Source: Glandiceps talaboti
Lineage: Eukaryota > Hemichordata > Enteropneusta > Spengelidae
Direction: 5' to 3'
NCBI RefSeq assembly: GCF_964340395.1
Contig: NC_135554.1
Coordinates: 20,507,592 to 20,571,591, forward strand
Length of the DNA stretch: 64,000 nt
Made by a program: the position numbers and the translations under genes. Position 1 is the first letter of the stretch; every line of letters begins with the position of its first letter. The notes under the pieces were generated by a model. The model saw only the letters and a list, made by a program, of their open reading frames with translations, was not told the DNA's origin and made no database searches. Shown in pieces: positions 26,401 to 38,449 of the stretch.

Positions 26401-27583
26401 TGTAGAGGATTCATCCAGGCGGGAGGGAACAGTGATGCATTCCTTCAGTCTACTGAAGACTCTTTACCTCAGTTGAACAGTGGTGACATGAACAGTCAAG
26501 TTACACTGCCTTCATATGATATGGTGCAGCAGGAGAGTAGAGGTTTCATCCGGGCAGGAGGGAACAGTGATGCTGGGAGTGTAGCAAATTCAGCATTTAC
26601 TAAGACTGTAGAACAGACCTTTAATCCAACAAATCCTGTGAATTTAAGTCCGGGAGTCAATAATCTTACACCAGATACAGAATTTCAAAGTCTGAATGCA
26701 AACTTTGTATGCCATCCCTCATCAAATCCTACAATACCACATGGAAATCCTAACATGAACAATATAAACTCTGATGGTAGTAGGAATAATCCAAATCCAG
26801 CAGAAATGGGACAGGTGATGGATTATCCCCAAGCAGAGCAGAGGTCACCGCAGCCCGCTAACTTACCAGTTCAGGATACCACTCCAAATGATCTTATGCA
26901 TGATTCTGCTGCTTGCGCTATAGAAGGCCTATCATTAGCTGCAGCAGCAACAACACAGTCTATGTTTGAAACATCTACAGCGACGGCAACAGCAAACCAA
27001 CATTCCCAAGATGTCACTAAACCGAGTGACATTGAAAATCTACGTCGCAAGCAACTTCAGCAGTCCCCAACAAAGGAAGTGCCAAGCGGTGAGGATACTG
27101 GCGATGAAGCTGCAGCAATGTCGCAGTCGCAGTCTATAACTAGCAAACAGAGTGTCATGAGACAAAGTCTACATCTTGATTTCAATCACCCGTCACAGCG
27201 GCGAGTGCAGCTTGATAACCAACCCTCTAGTCAACCCCCAATCCATGATGAAAGTGATGGCCCAGTAGGGGGTCAAGACACAGAAATGACAGAGGGTAGT
27301 GTCACTGAAGAAGACAGTGAAAGCAGTGAACCTGTCCAAGTCATGCATTCACCCATGGCGATGGTAGCTGACCCTTCACTGACAATGAATGAAAATATGC
27401 CTGCCAGGTTTAATTTGGATCTACCAGACGGTGCCTATCAGCTGGGGAGTTCAGCACCACTGTGGGTGCCAGATCTGGAAGCTCCTAATTGTATGATGTG
27501 TGCAACTAAATTTACATTTACAAAGCGAAGACACCACTGCAGAGCATGTGGCAAGGTAAATGTTGACTCATGCAGTTGTATAT

Positions 27584-27662
<79 letters not shown>

Positions 27663-30600
27663 ATCTCAAATACTGCTTAGCAGTTGCGTGAATGATTGTT
27701 TCCAGTAATTGCTAGAAACTGAAAGATGTTAATTTGCGGAAATATACGAATTGGAAATTGGGTACAAGTTGGTGTGTCAGTAAAAATGAACGAAATACCA
27801 CAATTCAAATGTTCTGCGCAAACTTTGACTTCTCTAACCTATTTCTGTTTTTCATGAATATGTTTCCTATGTAATAAAAGTTGTTTTTCTGAGTTTGATT
27901 TCTGTGTTTGATCTTTTCAGGTGTTTTGTTCAAACTGCTGCAATACGAAGGCCAAGTTACAGTACATGGGCAACAAAGAGGCTCGTGTGTGCGTGTCTTG
28001 CAATAATATAATGCAACGAGGTAAGTCAAAATTATACTTATAACAAATGAATGTCACTTTTTGGACTTCTTGAATTTTTGCATTCTTTACCATCGGACAG
28101 AGTGTTTTTCCAGTAATCTTCCAGAGAGACTTTGCTTACCAAGCTTTCAGTCTTCAGTAAAATAATGTGAAATGGTACTATATGTGGTATTATATGTCTT
28201 TACTCTTACTTGTCGTTAAAAAATAACAGAGTTTACAAAGATGGTTTCAGGTACAGTTATCTTGATAATTGTGTCGTTGTTTTTGGTAGTTTTTCCATTT
28301 ATATCTTTCTGGTTGTCTGTATTTTTTATATCAAAACAATAATGTATATCTCTATGTATGTATTTAGGTCAGTATGATGTATGCTGTTGTAGTACCATTT
28401 CATCATTGAAACATCATGCCAAGCCTTTCAAATAAAACAGTGCCACCTAGTGATAACATTTCACTTACCAAAATAAGTGACATAGACATGTTGTTCACAA
28501 GCCAGAACATGTCAGATACTAAGGCAGCTTTGGTAATATCTTGCAGAAAAACACAAATGAAACATTTGTATGAAATAAGGTGATAATTTAGGACTGGGAT
28601 TTTCATATTTGTGAAATTGGTACAATTAACACCAGAGGGTGTTGTCACCATGTAAACATTCTACACAAGTGGGTATTATCACATAGCAACATCCAACACT
28701 AGAGGGCGCTGTTGTCAGAGTCACATTCTAAGGGTTGTTTTGGTGCCATGCCATTTATACCCCATTTCATAAACTCATTTGTTTGTTCTCTGCTCATCTA
28801 TCATTGGCTACAGTTGAAGCAATAAAAGCCATGAACAGTCCAGGTGGACCAGGGAGATCACCCAATCCTAACAACCCATCAGAATACTGTTCCACCGTAC
28901 CACCTTTAGAACAAGCCAGACATAACGTAGATCAACCTCCACCAAGTGTTATGGTACCTAGATCCAAGTCAGTACTCAGAAGACCAAACTCTGAAGGTGA
29001 ACAATTAACAATCATTATCACATAGAAATTAAACCAAAAAAATACATTTCTGTTTGTCTGTTTGACTGAAGTTCACACTTCCCTCAAAATGCTACCGATA
29101 TTACTTGCTGTTAAATCTAAAATTTTGCCATCATCACCTCCAAAGTAACGTAAGAAAACTTGAGAAATGCTGCTATTTAGTCTTTGACCAACAAAAAATG
29201 TCACCGCATTGCTTTCATCATCAGAGGTATAAAAAATTGACTGTATGTATAGATCTGTAGTCCTGAGAAAACTAGAATTATTCAAATTAAACTTTTCCCT
29301 AGAATAACTGCTAAACAAAGAGTAACAAGATTTTTCACCGAATACTGTTGAATGAATACTGTATTCTAGCACAAAACACTGCTTTCATCTTGACATTCTT
29401 CATCGTATCTTGTTAAACGCCATAAATTTCCATTTATTGTGTGTGTCATAGCTTAACCATCTCACTGCAGCTAGAGAAGGCTGTGTACAAACATCATCTT
29501 TGCCCATTATCAGAAATATTCACAATTTCCTCATACAAATTTTCCATAATTATTCTGAAAAGAACATAATGTAATAAAATTCATCATAAGATATCTCGAA
29601 ACATGTCTGTTTCTCAATCAAGTGGGAGAAGAGAACTTGTGTCATGAATCATATTGCTTCCATGATGAACATACATAGTACATTTGTATTATAAATTATC
29701 CAGAAACATGTGTTTCTTAATTAATCTGTAAAACACTTGAATAAATTATATTGTTCCCGCTTCTCATTTTATATGCAATACATACTAACTTGAGTGTGAT
29801 GTTTTGATTTTGACAGGCTCACAGAGACAGAGAGAACCTCGTCATGTGAGATTCTCGGATGGCATCCATCCAGGTGGAGATCTGACAGATGATAGCCCCA
29901 CTGCTTTGTCAATCCGACCACCTAGGACATCAAGGCGTGTCAGGTCAAGGAACAGCAACTCATCAGGTGGTGTTGGGTCAGCTAGAAGACATACGGCCAA
30001 TTTCCCAGTTAGTTTGATTCCTAAAGATGACATAGGACTGCCACCTGTTGTTGTCAATACTGGAGTCAAGGGCGGTAAGTGACCTTACGTAGAACAGTCC
30101 CTGATTCTCCATATGCTGGTTAGAAAGAGATGATACTAACTGGAATTTGAAGAATGTAAACTGAACAATATGTTTCAAGTCAGATCCATTGTTTATGTAA
30201 ATTATATGCATTTAGCATGACTCACAATTGACATCTTTTGATCCTGATTATCCTATGGAATATTAATGAATTTGAATATATAAATGACCAACCAGTACTC
30301 CTGTAGTGCTGGGGAGAACCCTATTATCAGGAATTGCTGGCAACACATGTGTCGTTTTAATGATATAATTAAAGGTATTATGGGTACTAATTCTGCCCAG
30401 CTATGAGGGCTCTAGTTTCCAATTATATCTCCAAGGGATATGGGTGTTCACCTCTCCCCTCCCTCCCTTCCCCCAAACACACATCTCCCAAACACATAGG
30501 CAAAGGAAAATAGATGCCATTTCACATCCACAAGGCAGAAGTAACATCTACTGTGTGTGTTCCCACATTGCAGTAATTTGTATGCCTATAATGTGTGCAC

Positions 30601-33600
30601 ACAGAGTATCTTTAAGGGGCAACACCGCGCCAGGAAATGAAGGTATTGCCATAAACTTTGATTTCTAGAGAGTCATTTCATGATTTTAGATTACGTAATT
30701 TTCACATGGTTGCCAAGAAACACCAAATCTTTTTCACCTGTATTGTTCTTTCAGTGATGTACCATTGCATTATGGGTCTTAGCATACATAATGAGTCATT
30801 AGATATACACTGAATAGTTAGTGTGATTAATCATATCTGCTACAGGTAAGCCCCATAAGGCAATGCTGCTTCACTGAACAAGCAATAGAGGTAAGAAAGA
30901 GGTTCATTTTAGTGTTTCTTGGCAACCAAGTGAAAATTGTATGATGTGGAAGCATGGATTGACTCTCCAGAACCAAAGTTTATGAAAATATTGGTATTTC
31001 CTGGAGTGGTGTACCCCTTTAAATACATACCCTGCTATGGAGTGAATGTGATAATTAGTTACTATGTAAATGTTCACTCACATTATTATAATTTGTATAT
31101 TACAGAATACACCTTAGAAGAAAATCCAAATCAAGAAAATCTGATGTCAAAACTTACAAGTAAGTCTTTCTGTACTTGTAGGTTTCCATCTAAATTATCA
31201 TACCAAGATATAGCAGTCAGTCAATACATTGATCAGAACTTAAAGGCACACTAGCTGTAACTAAAGTATTATGTTTCAATCAGACAACTAACTATTATTG
31301 TTAAAATACCAATAATGGGACATTGTACATGTTAATTCTAGTGGTCAATTGTATCCAGAAGTAGTACATTGGTAGATTGAAATCGTGATAACTTTATGGT
31401 GCTGAGTTTTGGTTTGGACCCAAAATCTATTATGTGGATTTATTGTACCATATTATGTGTACAGCTACACAAATACATTACCCACGGGAAATTCAATACT
31501 GTTCAGATTGTACAATATTCTGAGTAAGTCATTATATCGTACATAACAGTTTCAAAAAATACATTCCAGTTGCAGCTAGTGCAGTTCGTGCAGTTTTAAC
31601 TATTTAACTAATACAATCTGTAAGTCCTCGTTTTTACCTCAAACGATAAATTTACTGTCCAGTGAATTGAAATAAAATGAAGTCAAATAATACTCAACAA
31701 AATGTTAGTGCTTTAACCATGATGTGGATATTTAGATCTTATCTGAGCAATAGTTACTGTGCATACTACTAGTATCCTAACTGTTGGTTGTCTTTTTCCC
31801 CTCCTAGGTGACAGTGTGGAACCAGTAGTGTTTGTTATCAATAAGAACTTATTTGTACTTGTCAAGATTATTAATTGTAAGTATCAGACCACTTTGCCTG
31901 ATATTCACAATTTGATATTTTACTCACATGTCATGTGAATTTTTGCTAAAGATCTATTTTCACTTAATTCGTTGGAAAACAAAAACGCAAAAATAAGTAG
32001 TAACTAAAATGCCTTCATGTACAAAAAACACAATGTACCAATCTTGTAATTAGTAAAAGTAATCTTTGAGAACTAGCTGAAGACTGTAAAATCACAACAT
32101 TTTACAAACATTACTGTCATAGAGATACAATGACGGTTGTTATGGCAACACACATAGTGCCCTGTGGCAGTAGTGTATACGTCACTGACCTGGCAAGTAT
32201 CTCAGATGGTTGTATTCAATGGATGCTATGGCAACATGTATAGTGCCTGGGGGTAGCAGCAATGTTTATATCACAGAACAAGTAAATTTCTGATATGTTT
32301 GTAATCAATTTATACCATAGCAATGCTGCCTCGGGACAGCAGTGTACATATCACTGAACTGGCAAGTTTCTTGGATATTTATCTTCAAATCAAGCTCATA
32401 TTTAAAACATGAAATAACACAAATATTATATTAAATTTTTATATGTACAACTTTTCTTCCTTTCATTCCAGTGGACTGTTGTGTGAACAGAGTATGTTGG
32501 TGTTTCACCACCAAAGGGATGCCAATAGTTGGTCAGGATGAGATAGTGATTGTCGTTGAGTATCTACCACAGGAGAAGACTATACCCAGAGATATATTCT
32601 GTCATTTCAACACAGTGTATGAGGAGGCCTGCAGAAGTAAGTTGTTAGCTTTCATCTTATCCATGTTATGTTGAGAGTAATGTCTCTTCTAGGTCCTTGA
32701 CTTCAGTTTTATTTTTTGGGGCCAGGAACTTTGGATTTCTATACATTAGTGGCCTAATTCTGCAAAGGCAGTGGAAAGATGAAAAGTGTGCACGCTACTG
32801 TGGGTGATAAAGGCATTTTCATATACTATGGGTTTTGGAGAGCCATTTCATAATTTTACATCACCTACAATTATTACAATCAAGTTGATCTTGTGCCTGT
32901 ATAGGGCATCTTTGTTGTGGACTGTTGCCTCATGGAAGTCAACAGAAATTATATATTCATGGTTGAACAATGAATATTCATGAGACCTAAGTAAAACACA
33001 TATCATGAATATTCATGATATTAAAAAAAACTGAGCATTTGTTCATTGACTGAAATATAACTTGCAATGTGATGTTTACACTACCAAATCTATATTTCAA
33101 TAAAAAAGATGAAATATGGAACATTTATTTTGTGTTTGCTATCAATTTTCTCCTGTTTTTTGCTGGTGTCTTTTTTGTGCTCCTATACATATTCTTGTGA
33201 AAGTGAACTTTTAAAAAAAAGACATTCTGTGTATATTTTCAACAAGGAATAGTTGAAAATGGATGGCAACACAAGAAATGTAGTCCGCTGTGAAAAATCT
33301 TTGAAATCATGTCAAAATGTAAGTCATGTAAGTTCATCATAATAATCAAACTCCATATTTTATTTTAGACAATACCGTTACTGAATTAGGCAACACAATA
33401 TTTGCCCAGAGTTTCCTTGGAAGTCGAGAACATGGAGGGTTTCTGTATGTCAGACCAACGTTCCAGTGTTTACGTAAACTATTGCTGCCAGAATCACCGT
33501 ATCTGTTTGGTGTGTTACTACAAAAGTGGGAGACACCTTGGGCCAAACTGTTTCCTATACGATTGATGCTAAGACTTGGTGCTGAATATAGATGTAAGTA

Positions 33601-34933
33601 TCAACACACTAAATTGTAACATCATCTCTTTCTCACTTCAAGCGTTGGTGGTGCTCTTGACCATTGCTATCACATTCTGCAGTGAGGTGATTCACCACAT
33701 GATGTCTTTATAGGAAATTTGATGTTTGCTTTGGCTGAATAATAACAGGCTGAAAGACATCGACAATATTGATACCCGCGATATCAATGATTATACAGAG
33801 GATATCAAGGCTGCAATAACACCATATTTCTTGTCCATATTTTTTTCAGACTACCCTTGCCCACTAATGAGTGTCAGATTCCGTAAACCAGTGTATGGTG
33901 AAATAGGTCACACTATTATGAATCTCCTAGCTGTAAGTACAAAACAAGCAGTGTTTTTGTTAAGGTTTGGAAACTCCAGTAAAGGGGAGATCTTGTGAAA
34001 ATTGCATACATTTCGACTCAATTCTTGTAGTAGTTTGTAACATAATTTTGATGGGGAACCCTGTGTTAATACTAAGATTTGGGACTGCCAGTATGGGGAG
34101 ACTGTGTTAATACTAAGATTTGGGACTGCCAGTATGGGGAGACTGTGACAAAAGTCTTAGACATGAATGTCTGTTTTAAGATCTATGCCATAGAGTGAAC
34201 ATCTGTTCCAAGATCTGTGCCATGATATATCTAACTGTGATATGCTAAATGGTTCCATTATTACCAACCCAAATAATGCATTTCATTTCTGTGCATGGCA
34301 ACTATGTAATCGTTTCTTTTGCATTAGAAGTTGTCTGAGGGTGTGTAATATATGTCACGTTACATGAGTGAAACAGCAAGCCAACATCACTTTAGCTATA
34401 ATGATTGGATACAAATCATAACACTACTGGCTGACAACTTAATCAGTTTTCAATGTTTGATATTTAAGTCTTATTTTTACATTATCCAGGATTTCAAGAA
34501 CTACCAGTATATGTTACCCAGGATTAATGGCGTTGTTATACACATGGAAGATAGACAGACATCAATTAATTTCCCCAAGAATAGATACGATGATGTAAGT
34601 ACATAGATCTGTGTTATTGGCTTCTTGGCCTTTTGGCTAAGTTTATGTGTTGTAACTAACTGGTCTTGTCGGCATTTATAGTATGTGTAGACACCTATTA
34701 AAATGTAAATCGCAGCTGAATGGCTGAAAACATAATATTGATGGGGATAGATTTATTTATCAAAGATTTTTACAAACAACTACATGTATGTCTGTGTCTG
34801 TGTGACCACATTGGTGTTCCTATGTGTGTGCCTGTTTAATGTCAGTGTGTTAAACATTGTCTTACTAATAATATAGCTACTATTTAGATTGGGGAGGACG
34901 AGGAAGAGTTCCATGGTGCTCCCTTTGTGAAAT

Positions 34934-35020
<87 letters not shown>

Positions 35021-38000
35021 CAGCTAAGAATGAGTTACTTGTTAATATTCATAATACCTACTGTCACTTTGTCCAATGCAATATTAAGAATTGTCTGATA
35101 AACATCAACTTCCTTGGAATTGAAGTCCTTGTAATATGATAAAAGCTAAGTGATATACTGTATAAGCTTAGATATGTAACAAGTGTAATGTTTGGCATGT
35201 ACATCTTTGGGTCCCTCAGTGACAGTCAACCATGCCTGAGAGAGAATGGTATCATCCAAGCCTTAGCCTAGGTGTGATCCATAATATAATATACACACTG
35301 GGATCAGCGATGATTAAAATATTATGTAGTCATAGTTACAGTTTTATGATTGATCACTGTCTTTTCCACAGATCATGAAAGTTCTGAATAATTCCAATGA
35401 GCATGTGATGGCGATGGCATCCAATTTCAGTACAGATGCTGATTCTCATTTAGTATGTATACAAAATGATGACGGCCACTATGCTACTCAGGCAATTAAT
35501 ATACAAAATAAACCCAGGAAAGGTAAGTGCCTATTTCTGTAAATATGATGTGTCACTTGTGAGAATTTACGATTGCTAGACCTCAAAATGTAATATTTTA
35601 GACGTAAAATTCCCAAGCAGTGTATAAAAGTGTTACAAGTACTGTGATTTGACAAGACAGTGCGAGTGAAAAGGATACACTAGTTAGGCTGCCATATTCA
35701 GTGCGACTGTTGGTGACACCATTCACAACATGTGACAACTCATACGGATGTTAGCAGGACTTGTTTCTGTGGAAAATGCTTTTTGCGCATATTCAGCTAA
35801 AATAAATTCTGTGCTCAAAAAACGTATAACTACAGTATACAATACTAGACAGAGCGTACATATCCAAACCTTGAATGATAACTTTCAAGTATTTTGTTTG
35901 TAGTGACGGGTGCAAGTTTTGTGGTTTTTAATGGTGCCCTCAAAACGAGTTCCGGCCTTATGGCCAAGTCTAGTATAGTGGAAGATGGTCTTATGGTGCA
36001 GATACCACCAGACTCTATGTCGGCATTACGCCATGCAATGAGAGAAATGAAAGACTTCACTATATCATGTGGTGCTATTGGTGCTGAACAGCCAGAGGAA
36101 ACAGTTGTTGTGCAATGGATAGGAGACGACAATAAAGTTAATTTAGGGTAGGTGTAGAAAAGAGAACAGTGTGATATCATATGTTGAGTTTCAAATACAG
36201 TATACACTCTTCATTGTATCTAATCATGCTTCAGATGCTAACCTTACAATAAAAGTTATTTACAACTGCCGACATCAGACCGTAGACGAACAGAACCTGT
36301 TACACACAGAGGAAAGTAAATGAATTGAAATTAATAACACTTTGCTCAGTATGCTAGAACAGCAGACTTTTATTACACACCATGGTTTGATAAGAACAGT
36401 TTTTATGGCCTCTTTGTGTGTACATAAAATGCCAGAGGAACTAGAAATTTATTTGTGAATGTGAACTACTATGTAATGACATAAAAATTATGTAACCATA
36501 AAACTGTTCATATCAAATGATGGAATGTAATACGAGGCTCTGTACATCTAACATGCTGTACCAAGTGTTATTAATCCAATTCAGTTGTTTACATTCCCTG
36601 TTTGTGACAGGTTCCGTTTGTCCGCAGTCTGATGTCGGCAGTTGTAGGTTAGCCATTAAGGAGAACAGTTTATGGTACACAGGTGATGTCATAGATGGAA
36701 TTTATGGGAAACAGCTGGAATAACTGATTTTGTCAAGTCACCGGTGCTGCAGTGCTACCTCCTCACCTTGTACCTAGTATGACAGAAGTGTGAAAGTTTA
36801 GGCTAAAAACTCATGCATATCAGAAGGGTTTCACTATACACATAAAACAAAGTCACCGAATTTCAGGAGATGTCGATTTCCTAATATATCTTTTAATATC
36901 TTATGTCTAGGGAAGTCTAGAGAGGAACTGGACTGAATACACTATACAAAGTGTTTTTCGTCACATAGAAAATTTACAATTAGTACATTTTGGGAAATTA
37001 CTCAGTACATTAGACAAATAACACATAAGGATTGAAGAAATTAACGTTTATTTCTCATAATTAAATTTCCAGGAATGAAAGATTTGTGTCCACTGTTCCT
37101 ACAAATTCATCCATTGATTTAAAAAATAAAAGACATTTCAAGGAGAAAGTTAAATTTAAATGATAGTTTGTTTTTTTTTCATGTAAAAAATTGATGTATT
37201 TACAGAGTTGTGAGTCCAATTGATGGCAAATCTATGGAAGGTATTACTAGTCTAAGAATTCAAAATGGTACCGACTACATGGGGGAAAACAAAACAATTC
37301 GATGGACTGAAGTCTTCTTCCTACAAAATGACGAAAGTGTTGGACAAAGATGTGACGCTGTTGAACTGACTCGGTTAGCTGAAACCTTGGCTCAGGGCTG
37401 CTGTATTGCACTGACACCGTGTCTTGATGGATTGAAAGAGATGAACATGTCCAAGATAGCATTAAGAGTTACCATTGGTACAGAAAGAGTAAGTATGCAA
37501 ATTAGATAGCACTAAGAGTTACCATTGGTACAGAGAGAGTAAGTATGGAAATTAGATAGCATTATACAGAGTTACCATTGGTACAGAGAGAGTAAGTATG
37601 CAAATTAGATAACATTAAGAGTTACCATTGGTACAGAGAAAATATGCAAATTAGATAGCATTAAGAGATACTATTGGTACACAGAGAGTGTGTATGCAAA
37701 TTAGATAGCATTGAGAGAGATACCATTGGTACATAAAGTATGCTAATCAGATAGTATCAACAGTTTCTATTGGCTTAGAGAAATTATTTTGAATATAATT
37801 TGTTTTGAGATCACACTTGGCTCAAAAGTTATTTTGTGTCCAAGATGACATCTATGAATAATCACATTTAAGAGTAAAATATAAATTCATTTCCACTCTT
37901 TTTTAACTGAATATAGTTACTGCAATAAGATGTACAAAGAATATCTTTAGAGAGAGAAAAAGTAATGTAATGTTCAATCGTCTTTGTTTTCATACCAGGT

Positions 38001-38151
38001 GGGTTATGAAATTGGTTCCAATGGAAAAATTCTACCGGGAAAATTCATGAAGGAACTGGATAATCACTTGATCCCAGTCATCACAAATGCCGTTACTCAA
38101 CAAGATGACGGACCAATCACATTGGAGCTTATCTTTTATGTGCTGGATTAA
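23454..38151 (+). CDS. ZFYVE9: SARA/endofin-type FYVE zinc-finger Smad anchor, complete, 15 coding exons
   Basis: Coding exons, each with AG before and GT after and with phases that join: 23454-23517, 24458-27555, 27921-28020, 28814-28996, 29817-30074, 31106-31159, 31808-31876, 32472-32636, 33369-33593, 33850-33932, 34490-34594, 35372-35522, 35904-36147, 37206-37488, 37999-38151. The total is 5235 nt, 1744 residues, ending in TAA. The start is the first ATG after an acceptor at 23446 and begins [19 protein letters not shown]. Seen: FYVE finger about residues 1020-1090, Smad-binding segment about 1100-1190, SARA C-terminal domain from about 1250 to the end. Known of the family: SARA and endofin sit on early endosomes through PI3P and present R-Smads to TGF-beta/BMP receptors. 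Human SARA is about 1425 and endofin about 1539 residues; the excess here is in the disordered N-terminal half. The C-terminal domain resembles SARA a little more than endofin, but this may be a pre-duplication orthologue of both. Confidence 0.95.
23530..24290 (+). repeat. Intron-1 minisatellite, ~25 units of 26-29 bp
   Basis: Units ACATGTGATACTAGTA, optional ATA/CTA, CCATAGTAAT run almost without break from 13 bp past the exon-1 donor to 24290. Higher-order pairs recur. The array fills most of the 940-bp intron. Confidence 0.95.
24458..27555 (+). other. ZFYVE9: Giant exon 2 of the SARA-type gene: disordered, repeat-bearing N-terminal half
   Basis: This 3098-nt exon encodes residues 22-1054, rich in Ser, Thr, Pro, Gln, Asn and Met with acidic patches and no membrane segment. 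It holds two internal repeats: seven degenerate units built on (E/D)(S/T)PNM(A/V)T at 25498-25690 (about residues 369-432), and an in-frame 135-bp tandem duplication at 26299-26433 and 26434-26568 (residues 636-725). Its last ~30 codons begin the FYVE finger. The acceptor is at 24457. The donor after GGCAAG at 27555 is followed about 30 bp later by a (CA)n tract. Confidence 0.9.
27463..28020 (+). other. ZFYVE9: FYVE zinc finger, split over exons 2 and 3
   Basis: Residues about 1024-1088. Visible are the leading W-V-P-D, two CxxC pairs, the basic PI3P-binding core RRHHCR, the next cysteine pairs in VFCSNCC, and the closing RVCVSC. The intron lies exactly after the ACGK of the core. All eight zinc-ligand cysteines and the R(R/K)HHCR signature are present, so PI3P binding on early endosomes is expected. 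Confidence 0.95.
27587..27660 (+). repeat. (CA)n microsatellite 31 bp past the exon-2 donor
   Basis: About 37 uninterrupted CA units, in the intron that splits the FYVE finger. Confidence 0.98.
28814..30074 (+). other. ZFYVE9: Smad-binding segment and RVxF-like PP1 docking motif (exons 4-5)
   Basis: Exon 4 encodes [15 protein letters not shown] followed by a P-rich VMVP segment. This order (rigid coil, helix, strand) is that of the SARA Smad-binding domain as I know it from vertebrates. Exon 5 opens with [16 protein letters not shown] fits the [R/K]-x-V-x-F consensus for protein phosphatase 1, and SARA is known to recruit PP1c. The Trp usual in the vertebrate RRVWF is Arg here. Binding itself is inferred. 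Confidence 0.85.
30611..31023. mobile_element. Inverted-repeat element, ~410 bp, in SARA-gene intron 5 (TTAA-type ends)
   Basis: Arms of about 190 bp are imperfect reverse complements: TTTAAGGGGCAACACC..CATAAACTTTG..GGTTGCCAAGAAACACC on the left, and the reverse on the right ending GGTGTACCCCTTTAAA. TTAA at each end suggests a TTAA-targeting family (Kolobok or piggyBac type); this is inference. Related decayed pieces lie at about 13620-13690 and 32790-32900. Confidence 0.75.
31985..32100 (+). mobile_element. Interior fragment of the 14409 element family
   Basis: AAATAAGTAGTAACTAAAAT, CACAATGTACCAATCTTGTA and TTTGAGAACTAGCTGAAGAC follow the interior of the 14409-14611 element. It lies in intron 7 of the SARA-type gene. 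Clear terminal repeats are not seen. Confidence 0.5.
32110..32380 (+). repeat. ~90-bp tandem repeat, three degenerate units, SARA-gene intron 7
   Basis: Units marked by TATGGCAACA(C/T), AGTGCC(T/C)..GGCAGTAGTG and ATATCACTGAAC(T)GGCAAGT. Confidence 0.6.
34616..34670 (+). pseudogene. U2 snRNA 5'-end fragment
   Basis: The stretch contains GGCTTCTTGGCCTTTTGGC followed by TAAG, then a diverged GTGTTGTAACT and TCTTGTC. This follows the first ~50 nt of U2 snRNA (TCGCTTCTCGGCCTTTTGGC.., GTGTAGTATCT, TTCTTATC). No Sm site or 3' part follows, so it is a truncated pseudogene. It sits 21 bp after the donor of SARA-gene exon 11. Confidence 0.7.
34939..35018 (+). repeat. (GT)n microsatellite, SARA-gene intron 11
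   Basis: About 40 uninterrupted GT units. Confidence 0.98.
37440..37745 (+). repeat. Tandem array of SARA-gene exon 14 end plus splice donor, about 6 units of ~50 bp
   Basis: Exon 14 ends ATTAAGAGTTACCATTGG..AGA at 37488, followed by gtaagtatgcaaattagat. This block (about 36 bases of exon plus intron) recurs five more times to about 37745. Units 2 and 3 keep a full gtaagt donor; units 4-6 have lost or weakened it. An in-frame TAG at 37507-37509 lies before every extra donor. Confidence 0.9.
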
Positions 38152-38206
38152 TTCAACAAATGTTAACATGCAGTACTCCAAACTCTGCCAGGTCTGCATT
38201 TACTAG

Positions 38207-38445
38207 CCATTTATGGTAAATCCCCAAGAAGGATATGGACTAGTTATTCATGGCAAATTCCGAGTATTTGATTAGTCATTCATGGCAAATCCCAAGGATA
38301 TGGATTAGCTGTTCATGGAAAATCCCAAGGATATGATTTAAGCTATTCATGGCAAATCCCAAGGATATAGACTATAACCATTCATGGCAAATCTCAAGGA
38401 TATGGAGTAATCATTCATGGCAAATTCCGAGGATATGGACCTTAA
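38207..38445 (+). repeat. ~37-bp minisatellite in the probable SARA-gene 3' UTR
   Basis: About seven units of ATTCATGGCAAATCCCAAGG then ATATGG(A)..., starting 56 bp past the stop codon. Confidence 0.85.
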
Positions 38446-38449
38446 GTGG

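Larger units (their letters stand above)
31808..38151 (+). other. ZFYVE9: SARA C-terminal domain, exons 7-15
   Basis: About residues 1254-1744. Long stretches match my memory of vertebrate SARA, for example [31 protein letters not shown](I)[81 protein letters not shown], and a final LELIFYVLD. The small exons (54-283 nt) and joining phases leave little doubt about the model. The domain's function is poorly known; it is linked to receptor interaction. Confidence 0.93.

Noticed and set aside
27556-27708. Extension of the giant exon into a Thr-His repeat tail
   Set aside because: The FYVE finger continues perfectly in the exon at 27921 and GGCAAG|gtaaat is a donor; the tail is CA-repeat translation.
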